From assembly GCF_019048845.1 (NCBI RefSeq), contig NZ_CP077426.1:1597501-1661500 (forward strand): a DNA stretch of 64,000 bases, written 5' to 3'. Every line of letters starts with the position of its first letter. Position 1 is the stretch's first letter. Positions 28,445 through 38,294 of this stretch are shown here, piece by piece. The translations under genes were made by a program, and so were the position numbers. The DNA is from Vibrio mimicus. Its GTDB lineage: Bacteria > Pseudomonadota > Gammaproteobacteria > Enterobacterales > Vibrionaceae. The notes beneath the pieces are model-generated. The model was not told the DNA's origin, searched no databases, and worked only from the letters and a program-made list of their open reading frames with translations.

Positions 28445-28609
28445 TCACTCCTTGTTTTTAGAGGTATTTTGCTCTTCATCAGCGAAAATAAGATTAGCGG
28501 CTTCATCAAAACGCGCTTTGCGTTTTTTTCCATAAGCCCACCAAACTACGCCTATAAAGCATGTGAACAGCACTATGGTCCAAATACTGTGAATAGTACC
28601 GATATCCAT
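28445..28609 (-). CDS. ccoQ: cbb3 oxidase small subunit CcoQ (54 aa)
   Basis: This single-helix protein begins MDIGTIHSIWTIVLFTCFIG followed by VVWWAYGKKRKARFDEAA, the CcoQ/FixQ pattern. It stabilises the oxidase core. AGAGGTAAT precedes the ATG, and the stop is seven bases before ccoP. Confidence 0.94.
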   Translation of the reverse strand: MDIGTIHSIWTIVLFTCFIGVVWWAYGKKRKARFDEAANLIFADEEQNTSKNKE

Positions 28610-28620
28610 AATTACCTCTG

Positions 28621-29241
28621 TTATTTCATTGCGTGGCCAAGAGACTGAAGATAAGCAATGATGGCATCCATCTCTGTTTTACCTTCTACATCTTTTGTCG
28701 CGTTTGCGATTTGTTCATCAGTGTATGGAACACCAAATTGGTCACGGAACAAGGTCATTTTTTGTTGGGTGTACTTGCCGTCCAAAGTGTTTTTTGCCAA
28801 CCACGGGAACGCAGGCATATTTGACTCCGGAACAAGCTCACGAGGATTCAACAGATGAACCCGATGCCATTCATCAGAATAACGACCGCCAACACGAGCT
28901 AAATCAGGCCCTGTGCGTTTAGAACCCCATAAGAAAGGGTGTTCCCATACACTTTCACCTGCAACAGAGTAGTGACCATAACGCTCAGTTTCTGATCGAA
29001 ATGGACGAACCATTTGGCTATGACAGACGTTACAACCTTCACGAATATATACATCTCGACCTTCCAACTGTAAGGCTGTGTAGGGCTTGAGGTTTTGTAC
29101 TGCTTCCGTAGTTTGCTTTTGGAAAATAAGAGGGGTTATCTCAACTAGAGCTCCCCAACTGATTGCAAAAACAATGAAAATGGCAAGCAAACCGACATTA
29201 CGCTCAAGGAATTCATGGCGATTATTAGAATTAGAACTCAT
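28621..29241 (-). CDS. ccoO: cbb3 oxidase monohaem subunit CcoO
   Basis: This 206-residue membrane-anchored cytochrome c has one N-terminal helix and the haem motif [12 protein letters not shown] near residue 70. It passes electrons from CcoP to CcoN. It stands between ccoN and ccoQ in the usual order. Confidence 0.96.
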   Translation of the reverse strand: MSSNSNNRHEFLERNVGLLAIFIVFAISWGALVEITPLIFQKQTTEAVQNLKPYTALQLEGRDVYIREGCNVCHSQMVRPFRSETERYGHYSVAGESVWEHPFLWGSKRTGPDLARVGGRYSDEWHRVHLLNPRELVPESNMPAFPWLAKNTLDGKYTQQKMTLFRDQFGVPYTDEQIANATKDVEGKTEMDAIIAYLQSLGHAMK

Positions 29242-29254
29242 TGCTTAATTCTCC

Positions 29255-30682
29255 TTATGCCGGCTGTACAATAGCTTTTAAGCTATTTTTAGGTGCAGAA
29301 ATGGTCTTATAGGTGTTGTAGGCCATTAGGAACATCCCCGACAAGAAGATGAATCCACCGATAAAGCGTACGGTATAGAACGGGTACGATGCTTGTACCG
29401 ATTCTACAAAGCTATAAGTCAATGTGCCGTCCGAGTTCACTGCACGCCACATCAAACCTTGCATAACACCTGAAATCCACATGGCAACGATGTACAAAAC
29501 AGTACCAATTGTCGCTAACCAAAAGTGAGCGTTGATAAGGCTGACTGAGTACATACGTTCTTGCCCAAAGAGACGTGGGATAAGATGATATACAGAACCA
29601 ATCGAAACCATAGCAACCCAACCTAAAGCACCAGAGTGAACGTGACCAATCGTCCAGTCTGTGTAGTGGGATAATGCGTTAACTGTTTTGATCGACATCA
29701 TTGGACCTTCAAAGGTAGACATGCCATAGAAGGAAAGAGAAACGATCAAGAAACGTAGAATTGGATCATAACGTAACTTATGCCATGCGCCAGAAAGAGT
29801 CATGATACCATTGATCATCCCCCCCCAAGATGGAGCGAACAACACAAGCGACATCACCATACCGAGAGACTGAGTCCAGTCAGGTAGGGCAGTGTAGTGT
29901 AGATGGTGAGGGCCTGCCCAGATATAGAGTGAAATCAAAGCCCAGAAGTGAACGATAGACAGACGGTAAGAGTAGACTGGGCGTTCAGCTTGTTTCGGGA
30001 CAAAGTAATACATCATACCAAGGAAGCCTGCTGTGAGCAGAAAACCTACGGCGTTATGCCCATACCACCATTGCACCATTGCATCGACAGCGCCTGCATA
30101 AATAGAGTATGACTTACCCCAATATATTGGTAGCGCCATACTATTAACGATATGCAATATCGCAACAGTAATGATGAAGGCTCCAAAGAACCAGTTCGCA
30201 ACATAAATATGTGAGGTTTTACGTTTGACTAAAGTTCCAAAGAATACGACAGCATATGCAACCCATACAGCTGCAATGGCAATGTCGATTGGCCATTCTA
30301 ATTCCGCATACTCTTTACCTGAGGTGTAACCTAAAGGTAAAGAGATAGCAGCAGAAACAATGATGGCTTGCCACCCCCAAAACGTAAATGGAACTAACGG
30401 TCCACCGAATAGACGAGTTTGGCAAGTACGCTGCACAACATAGTATGATGTTGCAAACAGGGCGCTAGTACCAAACGCAAAAATTACCGCATTAGTATGC
30501 AGAGGACGTAAGCGACTATACGTCAACCACGGCGTATCAAAGTTTAGCTGTGGCCAAACTAATTGAGCGGCAATTAAAACTCCTACAGCCATACCGACGA
30601 TACCCCAGAGAATTGTCACCAGGGTAAATTGGCGAACCACGGTATAGTTGTAGTTTTGTTCAAGCTGCTTTTCTTGGCTCAT
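29255..30682 (-). CDS. ccoN: cbb3 cytochrome oxidase catalytic subunit CcoN
   Basis: This 475-residue polytopic subunit with about twelve helices and the haem-b/CuB ligand histidines ([21 protein letters not shown], and [14 protein letters not shown]) reduces oxygen to water at high affinity. Two in-frame ATGs exist; GGAAG is seven bases before that at 30682 but almost touches that at 30688, so 30682 is preferred. It is the first gene of ccoNOQP. Confidence 0.96.
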   Translation of the reverse strand: MSQEKQLEQNYNYTVVRQFTLVTILWGIVGMAVGVLIAAQLVWPQLNFDTPWLTYSRLRPLHTNAVIFAFGTSALFATSYYVVQRTCQTRLFGGPLVPFTFWGWQAIIVSAAISLPLGYTSGKEYAELEWPIDIAIAAVWVAYAVVFFGTLVKRKTSHIYVANWFFGAFIITVAILHIVNSMALPIYWGKSYSIYAGAVDAMVQWWYGHNAVGFLLTAGFLGMMYYFVPKQAERPVYSYRLSIVHFWALISLYIWAGPHHLHYTALPDWTQSLGMVMSLVLFAPSWGGMINGIMTLSGAWHKLRYDPILRFLIVSLSFYGMSTFEGPMMSIKTVNALSHYTDWTIGHVHSGALGWVAMVSIGSVYHLIPRLFGQERMYSVSLINAHFWLATIGTVLYIVAMWISGVMQGLMWRAVNSDGTLTYSFVESVQASYPFYTVRFIGGFIFLSGMFLMAYNTYKTISAPKNSLKAIVQPA

Positions 30683-30940
30683 TTGCATGCTTCCAATGTT
30701 TAATTAACTACACTTTTACTTCCAACACGACTTTCATCGTAACACCACCCAAATCCACAACAAAAACAATGACATTCAATGTGATAATTCTTATTGCTGA
30801 CTTTATGAAAAAGTGGCATTTTCAACGTATAACTATACTTCAATTAACAATTCAATGACAGTGTAGTAACCTTACACTCCATCAGGTTTTGGCCTTTTAT
30901 TTCAAAAATTTGAAGTTTGTTACACGAGGAATGCGCATTC

Positions 30941-31300
30941 ATGGCAACAGAAAAACTGACAAAAGCTCGACTTGTTCAAATCCTAATCACATTGGTAGTT
31001 TTGATTGGTGCTTTTGTTTGGCGAACACTCACGTATGAGCGTGATATTGTTGTGACATGTCATGTAGACAAGCTTTGCCAATTTCGTATTGAAGATCAAG
31101 TAGTGACCCTATCACTCGAAAAAGAGAGAGCAGGAATACAGCATTATATCTTGTCACCTTGGCAGGATGGTTGGTCAATAAATGTTCCAAGTAGATTTGA
31201 ATATCAGCCAGAGCCTTTCCTACGTTTTACTCTAGATGATGATGGGATTGCCATTATCATTAACCAGGCTATAACACTAAAACTGTTGAATGAGTCCTAA
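30941..31300 (+). CDS. Small membrane-anchored protein of unknown function
   Basis: This 119-residue protein (MATEKLTKARLV) has one N-terminal helix (VQILITLVVLIGAFVWRTL), then a beta-rich domain with two Cys (VTCHVDKLCQF) that could form a disulfide outside the membrane. GAGGA precedes the ATG; a TTG at 30917 is not favoured. It is divergent from ccoN and upstream of the FIST gene. Function unknown; a role with the oxidase is only suggested by position. Confidence 0.75.
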   Translation: MATEKLTKARLVQILITLVVLIGAFVWRTLTYERDIVVTCHVDKLCQFRIEDQVVTLSLEKERAGIQHYILSPWQDGWSINVPSRFEYQPEPFLRFTLDDDGIAIIINQAITLKLLNES

Positions 31301-31396
31301 GATGATCATCTAAAAGTTAAACCATAGCTTGGCGCTATTTAAACGCCTTGGTATATCGGGTATAAAGAGTGCTTCATTGAGTAATGAATTTTTGTA

Positions 31397-32581
31397 ATGT
31401 GGCTAAAAACAACCGTTTCCACTAAGACTGATTTGACATCTTGTATCCTTGAGCTCAAAGGGGCTTTAGGTGATGGAAATTTGTCAAATTTGGTATGCTA
31501 TTTCACCGAAGAGTATGATGCACAGAGTTTATGCGCAGCACTTACCGATGCTTTCCCCAATATTCCCATCATTGGCTGTTCTTCATGCCGTGGGGTCATG
31601 ACTCAAGAAGGTTATTTTCCAAACCCTGTTATCGGTTTGCTTGGAATTTATGATAATCCACAGGCTGCATATGGTAGCGCCATAGCACTGCAAAGCGAAT
31701 CTATACCAATAACTAGATTAGTTGACCAAATTATTGACAATGCTTTGAAAAATGCAAATAGAGTTGGTGAGTTGCCTAGTATTGTTTTACTACATGTTAC
31801 ACCCGGTATTGAAGAAAGTTTGATTGAAAATATTGATAGGAAATTTGGCGGACAAGTCCCAATTATTGGTGGCAGTGCTGCAGATAATTATATCAACAAA
31901 AAATGGTCAATTTTTACAGAGAGTGGTGTAACAAGCGAGGGGGTAGCTCTGCAAGTCTTATTCCCGTCTCAACCTGTATTCAGTGGGTTTAGTGCAGGAT
32001 ATTCACCAACCGAGTTCTCGGGAACAATCAGTAAAGCAAATGGAAGAGTCATTCAAGAAATTGATAATGAATCTGCTAGCAAAATATATAAGGAATGGGT
32101 AGCCGACCACTCTGGAATTCAAATTGCCGAACAATATATTTTTGAACTCGTAACTCGTTTTCCTTTAGGACGAGTTGTTGGTGAAAATTTTGGCTCTCAG
32201 CAATATAAATTAACACATCCAGTCAGAAGAACATCAGATGGTGGCCTAGAAGTCTTTGCCAATGTAGAAGTTGGGGAGCATATTAGTCTAATGACAGGAT
32301 CGAAAAATCAGTTAATTGATCGAGTATCTCGAGTCGTTCAAGAAGCTAGTCATAAAAGTTATCAAAATAGATCTATTTTTGGTTCTTTAACGATTTTTTG
32401 TGCTGGCTCAATGTTACGCTTGGGTGAAGATATATATAAAGTCCATCAAAAAATGGTTGAGCAACTTGGTGAGAGTGACTTTATTTGCCCATTCACTTTT
32501 GGTGAGCAAGGAAGATTTATTAATGGTGAAAATGCCCATGGCAACTTAATGATTTCTTCTGTTGTATTCTATGAGGCATAA
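31397..32581 (+). CDS. FIST-domain sensory protein
   Basis: This 394-residue soluble protein has an N-terminal FIST domain (IPIIGCSSCRGVMTQEGYF, then VPIIGGSAADNY) and a C-terminal FIST_C part ending FICPFTFGEQGRFI. FIST proteins are predicted to bind small molecules such as amino acids. Its stop is three bases before the hybrid kinase, so it is the likely signal-input partner. The pair is more AT-rich than the cco and rtx genes around it. Confidence 0.88.
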   Translation: MWLKTTVSTKTDLTSCILELKGALGDGNLSNLVCYFTEEYDAQSLCAALTDAFPNIPIIGCSSCRGVMTQEGYFPNPVIGLLGIYDNPQAAYGSAIALQSESIPITRLVDQIIDNALKNANRVGELPSIVLLHVTPGIEESLIENIDRKFGGQVPIIGGSAADNYINKKWSIFTESGVTSEGVALQVLFPSQPVFSGFSAGYSPTEFSGTISKANGRVIQEIDNESASKIYKEWVADHSGIQIAEQYIFELVTRFPLGRVVGENFGSQQYKLTHPVRRTSDGGLEVFANVEVGEHISLMTGSKNQLIDRVSRVVQEASHKSYQNRSIFGSLTIFCAGSMLRLGEDIYKVHQKMVEQLGESDFICPFTFGEQGRFINGENAHGNLMISSVVFYEA

Positions 32582-32584
32582 CTG

Positions 32585-34294
32585 ATGGACTCTGAATACA
32601 CAGAAAAACTCAATGAGTTAACCTTAGAACTACAGCGAAGCATTGACCGAGGAAAATTGGTATCGGAAGAAAATAGAGTTATTTTGTCAGCCATATCGGC
32701 GTTTAGTGTGGCAGCGAATAAAAATAATATTTTCGAGGAATTGAAAAAATTGCTTCACAGATATATCAAGTTTGATGACTTTGTAGTTATATCTAAAGAT
32801 AGAAATGATAATGAATTCCAAACATTTTTGAGTTCAAACCCCATATTCGATAACATGAGATTTTTGAATAATAGTAAATTTCAACGCGTTCTTGATGGAG
32901 ATTGTATACTATTATTTGAACCTTACAAGCTAGATGAATTTTCTTGTTTAGGTCAAATGAAAAACAATCTCATTAATTCAGTATTGATTATTGGAATTCG
33001 CGCCCAGATTAGTGACTCTATTCTAATGCTTCTTGGTAATGAGAAAGGGCAGTTTTCTCTCGAAGCAAAAGATACACTGTCACGCTTTCGTCCTTTGCTA
33101 GAAAGAGCAATCTCAGATATTGAGCATAAAGAAGAATTACAAAGGCTTGTGGAAATAAGAACAAGAGAGTTGAAGCTAGCACAAAAGCTAGCGGAGCAAG
33201 CTAGTCAATCTAAATCAAATTTTCTTGCGATGATGAGCCATGAACTTAGGACTCCATTAAATGCAGTGCTCGGACTTATAGATATTTTACGAAATGATTC
33301 AACGAGCTACCAAGTTGAGTTGCTAGAGCAAATGGAGAGTTCAGCTGAGTTACTTTTGATTATTATTAATGATATTTTAGATTTAAGCCGTATTGAGTCT
33401 GGTCATTTCTCATTACACTGTCACTGGATGGACCTTGAGAAGAAGCTAGAACAATCTTTGGTTTATCACCGACAGATCGCACAGGATAAAGGTATTCGCT
33501 TCAATATTATCATTAATAAAGTTCAACCATTAGAGTATTACACAGACTCTGCTAGATTAACTCAGATTCTATTTAATGTTGTTGGCAATGCCGTTAAGTT
33601 CACTAAGAAAGGCCATGTGGATGTACAGTTAAACTATGCGGAAGATGGAGTAAGTTTTCGGATTCAAGATACTGGAATTGGTATTGAAAGAAAACGGATC
33701 CAACAATTATTTACGCCATTTGTTCAGGCCGATAATTCGATTACAAGGCATTATGGAGGTACAGGATTAGGTCTTGCAATAACAAAGCATCTCATTGAGT
33801 TAATGCAAGGAACAATTCATGTGGACAGTGAAATTAATGTTGGAACAATCTTTACTCTTCATATTCCTTTGAGTTCACGTATAAAGCAAATGAAACAAAG
33901 GGTTACTGATTCAGAGCAAAGTTCAATCACAAGAAACCAACATATTCTTGTGGTAGAAGATACAAAAACGAATCAAATGGTTATCCAGCTTCTACTTAAT
34001 AAAATGGGGTATCATGTAACGATTGCTGAAAATGGACGAGAAGCAATTGAGTTATTAGAGATGAATAGTGTTTTTGATCTTATTCTTATGGACATTTCTA
34101 TGCCGATAATGGATGGCATAGCAGCAACTAAGAAGATCAGAAGTAAAAATATCGATATCCCAATCATTGCTTTAACCGCTCATACTGCAGGAAGTGATAA
34201 ACAGAATTGTATTGATGCCGGAATGAACGACATTGTACTAAAACCTATTCGTGGTAAAGATATAGTAAATATTGTTAATCGTTTTATTACCTAA
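32585..34294 (+). CDS. Hybrid sensor histidine kinase/response regulator
   Basis: This 569-residue protein has no membrane helix, so it is cytoplasmic. A GAF-like N-terminal part (residues 40-180) is followed by a coiled coil (about 185-210). HisKA has the phospho-acceptor His219 in SHELRTPLN, HATPase the boxes NVVGNAVKF, DTGIGI and GGTGLGLAI. A C-terminal receiver has phospho-acceptor Asp503 in LMDISMP. The FIST protein is probably its sensor. No DNA-binding output is present, so phosphotransfer to another protein is needed. A divergent copy of its last 39 codons lies at 34587-34706. Confidence 0.93.
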   Translation: MDSEYTEKLNELTLELQRSIDRGKLVSEENRVILSAISAFSVAANKNNIFEELKKLLHRYIKFDDFVVISKDRNDNEFQTFLSSNPIFDNMRFLNNSKFQRVLDGDCILLFEPYKLDEFSCLGQMKNNLINSVLIIGIRAQISDSILMLLGNEKGQFSLEAKDTLSRFRPLLERAISDIEHKEELQRLVEIRTRELKLAQKLAEQASQSKSNFLAMMSHELRTPLNAVLGLIDILRNDSTSYQVELLEQMESSAELLLIIINDILDLSRIESGHFSLHCHWMDLEKKLEQSLVYHRQIAQDKGIRFNIIINKVQPLEYYTDSARLTQILFNVVGNAVKFTKKGHVDVQLNYAEDGVSFRIQDTGIGIERKRIQQLFTPFVQADNSITRHYGGTGLGLAITKHLIELMQGTIHVDSEINVGTIFTLHIPLSSRIKQMKQRVTDSEQSSITRNQHILVVEDTKTNQMVIQLLLNKMGYHVTIAENGREAIELLEMNSVFDLILMDISMPIMDGIAATKKIRSKNIDIPIIALTAHTAGSDKQNCIDAGMNDIVLKPIRGKDIVNIVNRFIT

Positions 34295-34336
34295 TAATCA
34301 TACTTAACATTGGAAATGATAAGTATGATTATTAGG
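34290..34336 (+). terminator. Long inverted repeat at the end of the kinase gene
   Basis: A perfect 17-bp inverted repeat (CCTAATAATCATACTTA and its complement, 13-base loop) begins in the last codons of the kinase gene and is followed by TATTTTAT. It probably ends transcription; the stem is AT-rich, so strength is uncertain. Confidence 0.65.
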
Positions 34337-34498
34337 TATTTTATGGTAAATGAGTTATGTTGAATGAATTAATGACAGAAGAGTTGGTGTACTAACTTAC
34401 ACTCATTTAAGATTTAACAAATCTATGAGTGCTACCCTGTACATTAATTCTTTTTCTTGAAAATACCCCATAAAATCAATGCAACTCACTTAGATGGA

Positions 34499-34586
34499 AT
34501 GATATTTAGAATAGTTTCCGTACATGTACACCTAGCATTTCCGTGTTTTTCATGAGCATTTATAATTTTATGTACATGTACAATAT
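34499..34586 (+). repeat. 88-bp element, copy A (direct repeat of 56388-56475)
   Basis: The element contains two near-identical palindromes of type GTACATGTAC about 45 bases apart. Copy B differs at about five positions. Copy A ends exactly where homology to the kinase 3' tail begins (34587). It resembles a small mobile unit or a recombination site; I know no named family for it and it is not a VCR/attC site. Confidence 0.85.
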
Positions 34587-34706
34587 GCTCACACCGCCGG
34601 AAGTGACAAACAAAACTGTATTGATGCGGGAATGAATGACATTGTACTAAAACCGATCCGCAGCAAAGACATCATGGAGATTGTGAAGCGTTTCCTTAAT
34701 CCATAG
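34587..34706 (+). pseudogene. Detached 3' tail of a hybrid kinase gene
   Basis: Forty codons in frame encode AHTAGSDKQNCIDAGMNDIV and then LKPIRSKDIMEIVKRFLNP with a TAG stop. This aligns with the last residues of the intact kinase at 32585-34294, with clear divergence near the end (IRSKDIMEIVKRFLNP against IRGKDIVNIVNRFIT). It has no start and follows the 88-bp element directly. It is either the end of the former resident kinase allele or a paralogue displaced by insertion. Confidence 0.88.
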
Positions 34707-34766
34707 CTAGATTGGTAGAAAAAAGCCTTCATTAACCTGCAGATCTTCTACCGAATTCTTAACGTG

Positions 34767-36932
34767 CTATTCTCCCACTTGTTGCGTCCAAAGTTTGGCG
34801 TACAGCCCTTTCTGGGCAAGCAGTTCCTCATGTGAACCGCTTTCGGCAACTTGTCCTTTATCCAATACAAAAATGTTGTCAGCATGGCGGATGGTATTGA
34901 GGCGATGGGCAATACTGATCACAGTGCGACCACGACAGATTTCATCCATATTGCTCATGATTGCCGCTTCAGAATTGTAGTCGAGAGCGGAGGTCGCTTC
35001 ATCCAGCAGTAAGATTCTGGGATTGACTAGCAAGGCTCTCGCTAAGGCGATACGTTGCCTTTGACCTCCCGAAAGCGCCGCACCTTTTTCACCTACCGGC
35101 TGGTTAAAACCGTGTGGAAGTCCTTCAATAAACGCTAACGCACCTGCCAATTGAGCGGCATGGTGGATTTCTTCATCGCTGGCTTGCGGTTTACATAAAC
35201 GAATATTGTCCGCGACACTTCCGGAAAAAAGAATGCTCTCTTGTAGTACCACACTCATATTACGGCGCAGAGACACGGGATCCGCAATCGCAAGATCCAT
35301 TCCATCTACCAGCACTTGGCCATGTTGCGGAACGTACAAGCGTTGCAGCAGGCGAGTGAGAGTGCTCTTACCTGAACCTGATGGTCCAGTAACGCCGATA
35401 AATTGCCCCGGTTTGATCTTGAGTGATAGATTGGCCAGTACCTCAGGGGCATCTTGGTGGTAACGAAAACGAATGTTACTAAACTCAATACCACCGTCGA
35501 GTTCGGGCACAGACGCTAAGCCTTGTTTACTGTTTTCTCTCGGTTCATCGAGAATATCGCCAACCCTTCTTAGTGCGATAAGAGTGTGTTGAAAATCCTG
35601 CCAAATTTGTGCCAGTCGTAGGACTGGTTGAGTCACATGGTCTGCGAGCATATTGAAAGCCACCAACTGACCGGGAGTAATTTCACCTTTAAGTACCGCG
35701 CTCACGCCCCACCAAAGCAGCAGTGCCGCCGTCAGCTTTTGCACCAGAGCGATAGCTTGCCCTGCGATTAGACCGGATTTTTGCGCGCCAAAGCTACGAT
35801 TTAATTGCTGGCTAAGAATGCGTTGCCACTGCTCAAGAAAGCGATGCTCCGTTGCGGTCGTTTTGATGGTTTCAATACCGGTAACGGCTTCGGTCAAAAA
35901 CGTCGTGGCATTAGCGTCGGACTCGTATTCAGATTCCACTTTTTTGCGGATCAGCGGTCCTGCAATCAACCACAACACAAAATAAATCACAAGCGAGCCA
36001 ATCACCAACCAAGTCAGTGTACTAGCATAATGAAACATGACAGCAAGAAAAACCGTCACAAAAATCAGATCAAGCAATAGCATCAAAGTTGAACCCGTCA
36101 GAAACTGACGGATTTGTGCCATTTCACGCACTCGCGCAATGATTTGCCCAGTTTGGCGTTGTTTGAAATAGGTTAATGGCAGACCGACTAAGTGACGATA
36201 GAGTCGGCCTGAAAGCTCGGCATTCACTTGGCTTGCAAGATGGCCGAATACGGTATTGCGTAAATAGCTGTATGCTGGCTCAGCTATCGCTAATGCAAAC
36301 ATCGCCAGCGCCAGCACATGCAAGCTTGATAGGCTTCTTCCCACGAGCACTTTATCGATAACATTTTCAAACAGCATCGGGCTAACCAGCGCAAATATCT
36401 GTAGCACGATGGCGTAAAGAAACACATCTCGCAGTTGGCTTTTTTGACGAAGAATGGAAGGGGCGAACCAGCTTAAACCAAATTTGACCTCTTTGACGCT
36501 CAGAGACTCATCCGCAATCAGCATGACTTTGTAAAGCGCGGTGGATTCCGCCGATGTGAACGAGAGTGTTTGCAGAGAGTCGGTTGCAGGATCGTAGGCT
36601 GTCCAACCGCTATCATCGGTTTGGATCATTACATTCCAGCCACCCTGATATTCGATAAGAGCGGGAAGTGGTAGCGTATTGAACTCTTGAATACTGAGCT
36701 TTGTTATTTGGCTTTTCAGGCCAAGATAGTCGGCGGCCTCTCTCATTTCCATATCAGTGAGATTGGCGTGGCTTACCCCTAGCGCGTGTTTCAGTTGCGA
36801 GCTGGTCGATTTTTTGTGAAATTGCTGACCTGCGTAGACCACGGCTTCGATACCCCAATTATTGCTTGGAGACTCTTGTGGTAACGTTTGTTCAGCATCC
36901 CTGTGAGCGTCGGTTGTAAACGGGGTGTTCAT
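34767..36932 (-). CDS. rtxE: MARTX type I secretion ABC transporter RtxE
   Basis: This 721-residue inner-membrane ABC exporter works with RtxB as the heteromeric ATPase of the MARTX type I system. It has an N-terminal degenerate C39-like domain lacking the peptidase Cys (residues 25-150), five to six helices, Walker A GPSGSGKST, signature LSGGQRQR, Walker B ILLLDEATSALD and switch His in AHRLNTI. It is the last gene of rtxBDE, starting immediately at the rtxD stop. MARTX loci typically use two different ATPases, which is seen here. Confidence 0.95.
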   Translation of the reverse strand: MNTPFTTDAHRDAEQTLPQESPSNNWGIEAVVYAGQQFHKKSTSSQLKHALGVSHANLTDMEMREAADYLGLKSQITKLSIQEFNTLPLPALIEYQGGWNVMIQTDDSGWTAYDPATDSLQTLSFTSAESTALYKVMLIADESLSVKEVKFGLSWFAPSILRQKSQLRDVFLYAIVLQIFALVSPMLFENVIDKVLVGRSLSSLHVLALAMFALAIAEPAYSYLRNTVFGHLASQVNAELSGRLYRHLVGLPLTYFKQRQTGQIIARVREMAQIRQFLTGSTLMLLLDLIFVTVFLAVMFHYASTLTWLVIGSLVIYFVLWLIAGPLIRKKVESEYESDANATTFLTEAVTGIETIKTTATEHRFLEQWQRILSQQLNRSFGAQKSGLIAGQAIALVQKLTAALLLWWGVSAVLKGEITPGQLVAFNMLADHVTQPVLRLAQIWQDFQHTLIALRRVGDILDEPRENSKQGLASVPELDGGIEFSNIRFRYHQDAPEVLANLSLKIKPGQFIGVTGPSGSGKSTLTRLLQRLYVPQHGQVLVDGMDLAIADPVSLRRNMSVVLQESILFSGSVADNIRLCKPQASDEEIHHAAQLAGALAFIEGLPHGFNQPVGEKGAALSGGQRQRIALARALLVNPRILLLDEATSALDYNSEAAIMSNMDEICRGRTVISIAHRLNTIRHADNIFVLDKGQVAESGSHEELLAQKGLYAKLWTQQVGE

Positions 36933-38294
36933 CTATCTCTCCCTCAACGCTTCAGCTTGGTATTCCTGAATCGGGCTAAGCAGATAGTCAATCACACGTC
37001 GTTTATCGGTTTTGATTTCCGCGACGACCGACATGCCGGGAGTGAGTTCGACCGTTTGTCCATCAATCATAATATGATTGGCTTTTAGCTGAATTTGAGC
37101 AGGGAACACCAGACCTAACTGTTCATCTGTTGTTGAGTCTCGCGAGATACTGAGTAGCTCTGCGTCGATTGTGCCGTATCGTGTGTAGGGGAAGGCATCG
37201 ACTTTGACCGTGACCGATTGGCCTGGATACACGAAGCCAACATCTTTATTAAGAATTTGTACTTCTGCCTGTTGCACACGGTTCTCAGGCACAATGATCA
37301 TCAAGTTTTGTGCCGGTTGCAGTACTGCCCCAAGGGTATAGACACTCAACTGTTGCACGGTGCCGTCAACGGGCGAGCGGATGATTTCGAGTTGCTCACG
37401 CTCACGAACCTTAGAAAGTTCTTGATTTAAAGAAGCCAATTGCAATCTGGCCTGTCTGCGCTTTTCCAACCACTCTCGCTGCTTTTGCGCTTTGAAGCCC
37501 GTTAGCCGCTCTTCAAGGCTTTCATATTGCGATTTAAGCACTTCCAGCTCGGCTCGCTGTTGGGCGACTTGGCGCTGCGCTTCGAGCAGCTCTTTTTCTT
37601 GTTCAAGATACTCGACATGACCGATCACTTTGACTTGGTTGAGCTTTTTGCGGGCGGCAAGGCGCTGACTGATGTTTTCTGTGAGCTGCAACAAAGCATG
37701 GATATCGCTTTGGCGCGCGGCTTGCGACGTGCGGTTCACCTTCATCTCGGCGGTGATGCTTGCAAGCGTTGAGTCGAATTCGTTTTTTTCGCTGAGATAG
37801 TTTTCATGGATCAAAGCTTGTTGTTCGGCTGGTAGAGCGGTAAACATTGGGTCATGAGTCAAGAGCTGGTCATTAAGCAAGGTGCGATAGCGGATCAACT
37901 CGTTCGTTTGAAACTCTGCTTGGCTGACCAAACGCGTAATATCTTGATTGACGCCCAAGGTATCAAGAGTCAGCAATGGGGCGCCTTTTTCAACTCGTTG
38001 ACCATCTCTGACGTGGATGCTTAACAGTCGGCTTTGCTCATAAGACTGGATCACTTGCGAACGCCCAGATACAACAAGGCGACCAGTGGCGGTGGCCTGT
38101 ACATCTAATTTTCCCCAATACGCCCAGAGCAAGGCTGCGAGCACACCTAAGCTGAGCGTAAGCGCAGTCACGCGAGCAAAAGGCGAGGGTGGACGCTGAG
38201 CCAAAGCAAGATGTGCGGGCAAAAACTCATAGTGATGTTCTGTGGGTTGATGTGGTGACTTTTGACCAAAGAAACGCTTCATGATGGTGTTCAT
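36933..38294 (-). CDS. rtxD: MARTX type I secretion periplasmic adaptor RtxD
   Basis: This 453-residue membrane-fusion protein has one N-terminal helix (VTALTLSLGVLAALLWAYWG), a split lipoyl/barrel domain (GRLVVSGRSQVIQSYEQ) and a long coiled coil (about 160-300). The C terminus has the RTX adaptor signature VVAEIKTDKRRVIDYLLSPI. It links RtxB/RtxE to outer-membrane TolC, which is not encoded here. The ATG at 38294 overlaps the rtxB stop in an ATGA; open frame further upstream is not used. Confidence 0.95.
   Translation of the reverse strand: MNTIMKRFFGQKSPHQPTEHHYEFLPAHLALAQRPPSPFARVTALTLSLGVLAALLWAYWGKLDVQATATGRLVVSGRSQVIQSYEQSRLLSIHVRDGQRVEKGAPLLTLDTLGVNQDITRLVSQAEFQTNELIRYRTLLNDQLLTHDPMFTALPAEQQALIHENYLSEKNEFDSTLASITAEMKVNRTSQAARQSDIHALLQLTENISQRLAARKKLNQVKVIGHVEYLEQEKELLEAQRQVAQQRAELEVLKSQYESLEERLTGFKAQKQREWLEKRRQARLQLASLNQELSKVREREQLEIIRSPVDGTVQQLSVYTLGAVLQPAQNLMIIVPENRVQQAEVQILNKDVGFVYPGQSVTVKVDAFPYTRYGTIDAELLSISRDSTTDEQLGLVFPAQIQLKANHIMIDGQTVELTPGMSVVAEIKTDKRRVIDYLLSPIQEYQAEALRER

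Larger units (their letters stand above)
34295..34766. other. Scar region between the kinase gene and rtxE
   Basis: These 472 bases hold the kinase-end inverted repeat, about 160 bases with nothing recognised, the 88-bp repeat copy A, the detached kinase 3' tail, and about 60 bases before the rtxE stop. It reads as a recombination or insertion scar. Confidence 0.6.

Noticed and set aside
30683..30940. Fnr box upstream of ccoN
   Set aside because: No TTGAT-N4-ATCAA match was found by eye; only loose AT-rich partial dyads.
34499..34586. Possible VCR/attC integron site
   Set aside because: No attC core or inverse core, wrong length, and no cassette structure; the palindromes are GTACATGTAC type.
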